19,988 nt of DNA, from contig NZ_JAIWOF010000203.1 of NCBI RefSeq assembly GCF_020217025.1, positions 1 to 19,988 of the forward strand, read 5' to 3'. The DNA comes from Flavobacterium sp. Its GTDB lineage: Bacteria; Bacteroidota; Bacteroidia; Flavobacteriales; Flavobacteriaceae. The first letter of the stretch is position 1. Every line of letters begins with the position of its first letter. A program made the translations under genes and the position numbers. The notes beneath the pieces are model-generated. The model was not told where the DNA came from and searched no databases. It was given only the letters and a program-made list of their open reading frames with translations. Of this stretch, positions 14,253 through 19,988 are shown one piece after another.

Positions 14253-16661
14253 TTATCCTTTTCTAATCCAGTTTTTAGCCTGATTATAATCGATGAAATA
14301 ACGAATGCTTATTGATAAAATATGATTCAAATTGTCCTGTAATAAATTAGAAAAATTCGAGTTGAAATTTTTATTAATAGTTCTGTCAAAAGTTGCAGCA
14401 TTATTTCGGTATAAAATCGACATTTGACTTCCTGGAGCAAACCACCATGAATAACTTAAATCTAAATTCCAAGTACTAAAGTTTGAGTTTTTATTACCTG
14501 TATAAGTGGTGTTTAGTGCTAAACTTCCATCTTCATTTAAGTTGTTGATTTTATTGTTTTCTGCCAAAGACCAATAATGTCTAACCGATAAATTAAAATT
14601 CATCACGCTGCTTATCGAAAATTTACTCGATATTGAATTGGTATAAGTATCTCTGTTTCTTCTAGCAAAAATGATATTTGAGCCTTCAAAATCAATAAAA
14701 CCAATGTCATTTTGCTGTTTGAAATAATCAAAACTGTATGATAAAGAAAATTTGTCGTTAAATCGATATCTTGGACTAATATTTATCCCTGCTTCATATC
14801 TGTTTTGGTCTATAACGTGGGTTATATAGGGATTGATGTCTACAGCAAATTTATAATTGTAATTCGATGAAAAATATAAAAATCCACCAACATTTGTAGG
14901 ATTTACGAAATACCTATCAGCAACACGAGGTTCGTAATAATCGTAATTTTTGAAAGGGTTAAAGTTAATTCCTGCACCAAAATAATGATTTTTCTTATTT
15001 GTAGAATTTAAGTTAACATTGAAATTACTCGCTTGAATTTGGTTTGTAGGCGTATAGAATTCAAAGTAAGAATTCAGGTTAATTCTAAAGGTGTTGAAAG
15101 TTTTATTTGGGTTTAGGATACGAAAGTTGGTGTTTCCAGAAAACGAATAATAGTTGGTTCTGAAATTAATTCCTAAATCGTTTATTTCGAAATCTTTTGA
15201 CATGTATTCGCTTCCGAAACTATATCTAAATTTTCCGTTTGTTTCTGCAAAATATAACGATGCATTATAACCGTTTTTATTTTCAACATCATTAATACTG
15301 CTCGATTTTAATCCTCCAGAAAGATTGTATTTGTTGGTTTTGTTGTTCAAGTCGAATAATAATCCGGTTACGTTGGCATCTCTAAAACTCCCGTTTCGTG
15401 TAACATTTGTGTTAATGAAAGTTACCGATGAATTTTGATTAAATCGTTGATCAAAAACCATCACGTTATAATTTGTCAAAGGAGAAACTTCTACTTGTCG
15501 AGTTGAATTATCGATAGAGTTTGTAGCGGTTGCCATTGTTTTTTCAGTGATTGCATTAAGAAAACCAATTCCCAAACCATCTTTATCGCGACCTGAAATT
15601 TTCATTGCATTTAATAAATTTACAGCTCCGGGATACGCTACCGACTCATTTGCAGCTATGTTTAAATTCAAATCTGGGGTTTGTCCAATTCTTCTCGAGT
15701 ACAATAAATTCCCTTTACTAAATAAGTCAGTTCCTTCTGTGAAGAAAGGACGGTTTTCGTTAAATTGTTGTTCGAAAGGACCTAAGTTTAAAATTACATT
15801 ATCATATTTAGTTTGACCAAAATCGGGAACTAAAATCGCATCTAACGTAAAAGCGTCATTAATTCCATATTTAACATCCAATCCTCCTTTTAATTCGCCT
15901 TTTGTTTTTTGAGCATCACTTCCTGAAAGATAAAAGGAAGAATAAGGTATTAAAAATAATCGGGTAGGTGTTTTGATGTTTTCGATTCCAGTCAAAATTC
16001 CGGCTTGTTGCGAAATGGCTCCAATTTTATTATCAATTGGACTCCAAGTATATTTTTGACGTTCTCGTCTAACTTCTCTAAAAAAGTTAAGTCCCCAAGT
16101 TTGTTTGTCTTTTTCAGGAAAACGTAAAGCTGCGTATGGAATTTTCATTTCTACAACATAACCAAAATCCGTAATTTTTGCATTGCTTTCCCAAATAGCG
16201 TTCCAAGAACCATCTTCACCTTCCGCAGAAGTAAAGTTGGTGTCGATTTGTCCGTTGGCAGCAGTAACGAAAAATCTAAATTCTTGCTGGCCATCGTTGT
16301 AACCATTAATAAAAATTCCAAAAAAATCAGAAGTGCCAATTTCGTCGCGTTCTACCAATTCTTTTAAAATTTTCTCTGGATTTGGATCATATAATTTTGC
16401 TCCTATATATATAGCATCGTTTGAGTATAGTATTTTAACCTCGGTTTTAAATTCTTCGGGAATAGGTGTTCCGTTTTTAGGTTCTAAAGAAACAAAGTCG
16501 GTTGCAATTTCAGCATCTTTCCATGAAGCTTCGTTTAATTCAGCATCAATTGAAATATTTTCAGTTGTTTTCTTTGTAGATACACTTTTTTTTGTTTGTG
16601 AAAATGACAAAAAAAAGCTTGTCAAGCAAATAAATATAGTGATGCCGAATTTGTTTGTCAT
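14253..16661 (-). CDS. DUF5916 outer-membrane protein with CBM9-like N-terminal domain
   Basis: An 802-residue secreted protein with a signal peptide (cleavage near FSQ at residue 22). Residues about 33-210 resemble the carbohydrate-binding family 9-like domain: 'IDAELNEASWKDAEIATDF', 'NDAIYIGAKLYDPNPEKI', 'DFFGIFINGYNDGQQEF' and 'YVVEMKIPYAALRF'. From about 215 onward the sequence matches DUF5916 style, including 'QQFNENRPFFTEGTDLF' and 'YSRRIGQTP', then alternating aromatic and polar strands up to a final 'SISIRYFIDYN', typical of an outer-membrane beta-barrel. The substrate is unknown; a surface glycan or lipid is possible. There is no SusC/D partner or TonB plug. It appears to be a single-gene unit with its own -7 element. 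Confidence 0.85.
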   Translation of the reverse strand: MTNKFGITIFICLTSFFLSFSQTKKSVSTKKTTENISIDAELNEASWKDAEIATDFVSLEPKNGTPIPEEFKTEVKILYSNDAIYIGAKLYDPNPEKILKELVERDEIGTSDFFGIFINGYNDGQQEFRFFVTAANGQIDTNFTSAEGEDGSWNAIWESNAKITDFGYVVEMKIPYAALRFPEKDKQTWGLNFFREVRRERQKYTWSPIDNKIGAISQQAGILTGIENIKTPTRLFLIPYSSFYLSGSDAQKTKGELKGGLDVKYGINDAFTLDAILVPDFGQTKYDNVILNLGPFEQQFNENRPFFTEGTDLFSKGNLLYSRRIGQTPDLNLNIAANESVAYPGAVNLLNAMKISGRDKDGLGIGFLNAITEKTMATATNSIDNSTRQVEVSPLTNYNVMVFDQRFNQNSSVTFINTNVTRNGSFRDANVTGLLFDLNNKTNKYNLSGGLKSSSINDVENKNGYNASLYFAETNGKFRYSFGSEYMSKDFEINDLGINFRTNYYSFSGNTNFRILNPNKTFNTFRINLNSYFEFYTPTNQIQASNFNVNLNSTNKKNHYFGAGINFNPFKNYDYYEPRVADRYFVNPTNVGGFLYFSSNYNYKFAVDINPYITHVIDQNRYEAGINISPRYRFNDKFSLSYSFDYFKQQNDIGFIDFEGSNIIFARRNRDTYTNSISSKFSISSVMNFNLSVRHYWSLAENNKINNLNEDGSLALNTTYTGNKNSNFSTWNLDLSYSWWFAPGSQMSILYRNNAATFDRTINKNFNSNFSNLLQDNLNHILSISIRYFIDYNQAKNWIRKG

Positions 16662-16678
16662 GTAATGAATTTTGATTG

Positions 16679-16686
16679 CAAAAATA
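16679..16686 (-). promoter_or_regulatory. -7 promoter element of the DUF5916 gene
   Basis: TATTTTTG on the minus strand matches TAnnTTTG, 17 bases before the ATG at 16661. No TTG lies at the expected upstream spacing. Confidence 0.5.
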
Positions 16687-16784
16687 TTGGATTACTTTAT
16701 ATGTCTACTTTTTTTATATAATGTTTAACTTTTGTGGGAATAATCGACGAAAGGTTAAAATTTTCGACAAAATACATAAAAAAG

Positions 16785-16815
16785 TTTGCAGGTTTAAAAA
16801 AAATAAATATATTTG
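16785..16815 (+). promoter_or_regulatory. canonical promoter of the small L,D-transpeptidase
   Basis: TTTG at 16785-16788, a 19-base spacer and TATATTTG at 16808-16815 match the Bacteroidota consensus in both elements and spacing. The leader would be about 30 bases. The final TTG of the -7 box opens an in-frame reading and is a false start. Confidence 0.85.
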
Positions 16816-16851
16816 ACACATCACAACAACAATATAACTACAAGATTAACA

Positions 16852-17583
16852 ATGATTTACAGATTTTTGCCCCTAATTTTATTTTGCGTTTTTTCGTTCA
16901 AGCCTTTAAATACAACAGAAAACATTAAGAGTGAAGTTACATCAACAGATCCGAAATTAATTGCTGCAAATGCGAAAGCTACTTTTGAAGCTAAGACTAA
17001 ATCATTTTATTCAGTTATTGATTCCAATGGTTTTTCTTTACCTTCTTTTGAAAGTTTTATTGCAGCTTTTGAAGGATATGAGCAATTAAAGCAACTGGGA
17101 AAAATTCAAAATGAAATTTTAACTATAGTTGATTTTAGCTTGTCATCATCTCAAGAAAGAATGTGGGTTGTTGATATGAAAACACAAAAAGTGATTTTAA
17201 AATCGTTAGTTTCTCACGGAAGAAATTCGGGTTCTGAATACGCTACAGATTTTTCTAATGCAAGCGAATCTTTTAAAAGTAGTTTAGGTTTTTATATTAC
17301 TGGTGAAACTTACACAGGAAAACACGGTTTGTCTTTACGTTTAGACGGAATGGAATATGGAATTAACGATAACGCTAGAAATAGAGCAGTTGTAGTTCAC
17401 GGAGCTGATTATGTAAGTAAATCGTTTATTAAAAATACGGGAAGATTAGGAAGAAGTCAAGGTTGTCCTGCTGTTCCTTATGAAATACACAAAGAATTAA
17501 TAGAAACGATCAAAGGAAAATCTTGTATTTTCATTTATCACCCATCAAGAGCTTATGTGGCAAAATCTAAATTAGTTTCATAA
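16852..17583 (+). CDS. murein L,D-transpeptidase catalytic domain (YkuD_2-type) protein
   Basis: A 243-residue periplasmic protein. The start is the ATG giving MIYRFLPLILF, a short signal peptide or membrane anchor; residue 12 is Cys but is preceded by Phe, so it is not a lipobox. The catalytic region carries 'VVVHGADYVS' with H183 and 'GRLGRSQGCPAVP' with S202 and nucleophile C205. This is the H-x(n)-S-x-G-C pattern of L,D-transpeptidases in its CPA variant, typical of the YkuD_2 (PF13645-like) family. Such enzymes make 3-3 cross-links or link proteins to peptidoglycan; for this subfamily the reaction is inferred. A 13-residue longer reading from TTG 16813 starts inside the promoter. It is convergent with the YcbB-like enzyme at 17655. 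Confidence 0.88.
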   Translation: MIYRFLPLILFCVFSFKPLNTTENIKSEVTSTDPKLIAANAKATFEAKTKSFYSVIDSNGFSLPSFESFIAAFEGYEQLKQLGKIQNEILTIVDFSLSSSQERMWVVDMKTQKVILKSLVSHGRNSGSEYATDFSNASESFKSSLGFYITGETYTGKHGLSLRLDGMEYGINDNARNRAVVVHGADYVSKSFIKNTGRLGRSQGCPAVPYEIHKELIETIKGKSCIFIYHPSRAYVAKSKLVS

Positions 17584-17633
17584 ATGTGGATTTGATTTTA
17601 AGTTGTCATTTATGTAATCACTTTTTTTATTGG

Positions 17634-17653
17634 TTTTGCTAACGCAAAGTTTT
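17634..17653 (+). terminator. weak hairpin between convergent transpeptidase genes
   Basis: TTTTGC (17634-17639) and GCAAAG (17644-17649) form 5 pairs plus a G-T pair with a TAAC loop, followed by TTTT. It lies 51 bases after the small transpeptidase stop and just before the stop of the convergent gene. It is a short stem, so the call is tentative. Confidence 0.35.
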
Positions 17654-17654
17654 A

Positions 17655-19244
17655 TTAATCGCGATTCCTTAGTTTCTGAAAAAGGACTTTATCGAGTTCA
17701 TAAATGTCATCTCTAAATTGAAGTTTGTCATTTTCTATCCAACTCGTCCAATAAAACAAATATACATTCACAGTGTCTTTAATAGACACTGTTTTTGTTT
17801 TTTCTTGTTTCAGAATGGAATCAATTTCGCCTCCGCTCCATTTTTCTGGATTGATTTCAGTTAATATTTGTTTGGTTAAAACCAATGGATTTTCAACTCG
17901 TACACATCCAGAACTTAATGAACGATACGTTTTTACAAAATAATCGCGATGATTTGTGTCGTGTAAATAAACGGAATGGCGGTTAACAAAATTGAATTTC
18001 ACCAATCCCAACGAGTTATTGTAACCGGGTTTTTGAACGTATTTGTAATTGTTTGCTTTTGCCGGATTCCATTCATACGGACTTACTTCTTTACCTTGAC
18101 TGTTGTATATGGTTAGTCTTCTTGATGGAAAATAATTTCGATTTTTTGACGCCTCAGGAGTTAAATCTTCTTTAATAATTGTAGGCGGAATAGTCCAAGT
18201 AGGATTGAAAACAAAATTGGATAACTTGGAACTCAAAATTGGAGTTTTTCTTTTTGGAGTTCCCACTACAATTCGATGGGAAGCAATTGTGTCATTGTTT
18301 TTTACATAATGCAACATGTAATCTGGAATGTTAGCAATCAAATATTTCTCACCTAAATCAGATGGATACCAACGCCAACGCTCTAAATTGGCAAATATTT
18401 GTTCAATTCGCTCGTTTTTAGTGGTGTTTAAAGCTCTAAGTGTTCCAATTCCGATAACGCCATCAGGAGCTAATCCATGACGTGCTTGAAAACGTTTTAC
18501 CGCTTTAAGAGTCAAAGTATCGTAAGCCCAAGTAATGATACTATCTTTGTTTTTGTAATCTTTCCAATACGCCAATCTCTTCTTAATTTTTACCATTTCA
18601 GGTAAAGTGTCGTTTACAACAATTTTGTTTTTTGTACTTATTTTTTCAAAGGTTACGTTTGGAAATTTGTCAATTTCAACTAAACTTTTTTTAAGTAATT
18701 GGTAAACTATGTGATTAGGTTTTAAATCCTTAAAAGTTGAAGCGATAATTTTCTCTTTAATCCCTTTTTCTAATAATGGAGAAAGAGCTATTTCTTTTGG
18801 TTTTAAATCCCAATCGGTATATAATTCTTTCGGATTTAATTTTCCTTTGTGGAGATGGTTAGCTAATTTTTCAAAGGTTTCGGTAAGTAGAATATCATAT
18901 TTTACAATGTCTTCATCATTTAATTTTGCTCTTTTGCTTTCTAAATCTTCAATAATTTTAATTTCATAATCGTTTGGATTTAATCCATCTTCGTAGCAAA
19001 ATTTAATTTCATTGATTAAATCTCTTCGGTTTTCATCTAAATACCAAATTTCGTGAAAATTCATTTTCTGATAGTACAATTTTATACTGTCGGATTTATC
19101 GCTTAGTAAATCAGGATGAACAGGTCTAATGATAATATTTAAAACGGTATCTTTTATAATACTATTGTCAAAAGCAATAGGTAAGGGTTCCTTTTTACAA
19201 GAAATAACGGAGAAGATTAGAAATAGAAAAGTAATTTTTTTCAT
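17655..19244 (-). CDS. YcbB-like L,D-transpeptidase, predicted lipoprotein
   Basis: A 529-residue protein beginning at the ATG 19242-19244 (MKKITFLFLIFSVISCKK). VIS-C at 13-16 is a lipobox, so it is predicted to be lipid-anchored. Order: a helical scaffold domain (about 30-200); a peptidoglycan-binding PG_binding_1 motif ('TLKAVKRFQARHGLAPDG', about 245-262); then the YkuD catalytic domain with 'VGTPKRKTPIL', 'FNPTWTIPPTI', 'VYLHDTNHRDYF' (H428) and 'RSLSSGCVRVENP' (C447). This matches LdtD/YcbB, which forms 3-3 cross-links in peptidoglycan. A reading from TTG 19256 adds four residues and would spoil nothing, but the ATG gives the best lipoprotein signal. The GNAT gene lies upstream on the same strand with a gap of 50 bases. 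Confidence 0.92.
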   Translation of the reverse strand: MKKITFLFLIFSVISCKKEPLPIAFDNSIIKDTVLNIIIRPVHPDLLSDKSDSIKLYYQKMNFHEIWYLDENRRDLINEIKFCYEDGLNPNDYEIKIIEDLESKRAKLNDEDIVKYDILLTETFEKLANHLHKGKLNPKELYTDWDLKPKEIALSPLLEKGIKEKIIASTFKDLKPNHIVYQLLKKSLVEIDKFPNVTFEKISTKNKIVVNDTLPEMVKIKKRLAYWKDYKNKDSIITWAYDTLTLKAVKRFQARHGLAPDGVIGIGTLRALNTTKNERIEQIFANLERWRWYPSDLGEKYLIANIPDYMLHYVKNNDTIASHRIVVGTPKRKTPILSSKLSNFVFNPTWTIPPTIIKEDLTPEASKNRNYFPSRRLTIYNSQGKEVSPYEWNPAKANNYKYVQKPGYNNSLGLVKFNFVNRHSVYLHDTNHRDYFVKTYRSLSSGCVRVENPLVLTKQILTEINPEKWSGGEIDSILKQEKTKTVSIKDTVNVYLFYWTSWIENDKLQFRDDIYELDKVLFQKLRNRD

Positions 19245-19294
19245 AGAGAGCAGCAATTCTGATATAAATATAAGAAGAATTATTGAAAATCTTC

Positions 19295-19747
19295 TCAGTG
19301 TATTTTCTTATACATTACAAAATGAATGCCAACATCAGGAATAAGAAAAGAATCGCCAATAATTTTATAATCTAATTTTTTGTAAAACGGAACTGCATTT
19401 TCCCGTGCGTTGAACCAAATTAAATCTGCGTTCAAATTAACGCAATGATTTTCAGCTTCTTTTACTAATTCGGCTCCAAGTCCTTTGCCTTGAAATTCTT
19501 CTAAAACCGCCATTCCTCTAATTTGAAATTGATTTGTTTCTGAGAATAAAGTATTGTTTTCTTTAAAAATGGAGATGATTCCAACAAGTTTGTTTTCTAA
19601 AAACAATCCAAAATGAGTCGTGTTTTCATCATCATCACCTTTAAATTGACAAGTTTCAATTGGTTTTCCTTTTCTTAAAACTTCATGTCGTACAGGATAT
19701 GTTTCAATCGAACTGATTTTTTTTATTTTCATAATTATATAACTCAT
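19295..19747 (-). CDS. GNAT-family N-acetyltransferase
   Basis: A 150-residue cytoplasmic acetyltransferase. Acetyl-CoA-binding motif A is visible at 77-98: 'RGMAVLEEFQGKGLGAELVKEA', split around the pyrophosphate-binding Q-G-K-G-L-G. The C-terminal 'NARENAVPFYKKLDYKIIGD' is motif B, and 'FGLFLENKLVGIISIF' is the preceding beta-hairpin. The ATG at 19732 (MKIKKISSIETYPVRHEVLR) may be the true start, since the core fold begins there and the first five residues add nothing; neither ATG has a clear ribosome-binding site. The acceptor substrate is not identifiable. Confidence 0.9.
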   Translation of the reverse strand: MSYIIMKIKKISSIETYPVRHEVLRKGKPIETCQFKGDDDENTTHFGLFLENKLVGIISIFKENNTLFSETNQFQIRGMAVLEEFQGKGLGAELVKEAENHCVNLNADLIWFNARENAVPFYKKLDYKIIGDSFLIPDVGIHFVMYKKIH

Positions 19748-19827
19748 TAAAAGTTAATCTTTTAGAGAAAAGGGTTAATTCTAGGGTAAAGTTAGTGCAA
19801 TAGCTTTGAAAAAAATATCAAAAAAAA

Positions 19828-19860
19828 TTTGCAATTACCAAAACTTTTAAAGTATATTTG
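19828..19860 (+). promoter_or_regulatory. promoter of tRNA-Gly
   Basis: TTTG (19828-19831), a 21-base spacer and TATATTTG (19853-19860) match the Bacteroidota promoter pair. The -7 element ends 28 bases before the mature tRNA, leaving a leader of about 20 bases. Confidence 0.8.
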
Positions 19861-19865
19861 CACCC

Positions 19866-19885
19866 ACAAAAGTTAACGCTTTTGT
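19866..19885 (+). other. hairpin in the tRNA-Gly leader
   Basis: ACAAAAG (19866-19872) and CTTTTGT (19879-19885) form a 7-bp stem with a 6-nt loop, 3 bases before the tRNA 5' end. It starts about where transcription should begin, so it would cap the precursor's 5' end before RNase P cleavage. Confidence 0.4.
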
Positions 19886-19888
19886 TAT

Positions 19889-19961
<73 letters not shown>

Positions 19962-19988
19962 CTTCAACAAGGCCTTGCTTTAGCAATT

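Noticed and set aside
19273-19295. Inverted repeat AGAAGA / TCTTCT at the end of the GNAT gene
   Set aside because: A 6-bp stem with an 11-nt loop and no clean T run; it may act weakly but cannot be supported as a terminator.

Overview
The window looks like chromosomal DNA from a member of the Bacteroidota, most likely family Flavobacteriaceae (a Flavobacterium-like organism). The evidence is the low G+C content, nine starts preceded by the Bacteroidota -7 promoter element TAnnTTTG, a gene with a type IX secretion (T9SS) type B sorting domain, a small RRM protein with a Gly/Arg-rich tail, and a DUF5916-type outer-membrane protein. No prophage, insertion sequence, CRISPR array or rRNA is visible. 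No gap between genes exceeds 300 bases.

Layout. 1-79 is the 3' tip of a plus-strand gene, closed by a terminator shared with the next, convergent unit. 133-1715 (minus) is a two-gene unit, map followed by a methyltransferase, overlapping as TAATG. 1893-3170 (plus) is an acetyl-CoA hydrolase/CoA-transferase family enzyme. 3359-3694 (plus) is an RRM RNA-binding protein, followed by a bidirectional terminator. 3767-7373 (minus) is a large secreted Ig-like adhesin-type gene. A single extra base at 4104-4106 separates its body from its T9SS sorting domain.

7457-12512 (minus) is a tightly packed four-gene operon: a TetR-type regulator, an ABC half-transporter, an HlyD-type adaptor and a TolC-type outer-membrane protein. 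All junctions overlap or are 3 nt apart. Together these form a complete tripartite, type I-like exporter. The ABC ATPase domain keeps a perfect Walker A but has lost the consensus residues at the Q-loop, signature, Walker B, catalytic Glu and H-loop positions. Two palindromes at the tetR promoter are candidate operators. This operon is the most unusual system in the window.

12652-14169 (minus) is gpmI (glycolysis). 14253-16661 (minus) is a CBM9-like/DUF5916 outer-membrane protein. 16852-17583 (plus) and 17655-19244 (minus) are two convergent L,D-transpeptidases of different architectures, both likely acting on peptidoglycan in the periplasm. 19295-19747 (minus) is a GNAT acetyltransferase. 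19889-19961 (plus) is tRNA-Gly(UCC), with a canonical promoter and a short leader hairpin.

Start sites: three genes (gpmI, the small L,D-transpeptidase and the YcbB-like transpeptidase) can be read upstream to a TTG codon. In the first two that TTG lies inside the -7 promoter element, so the internal ATG is the real start.
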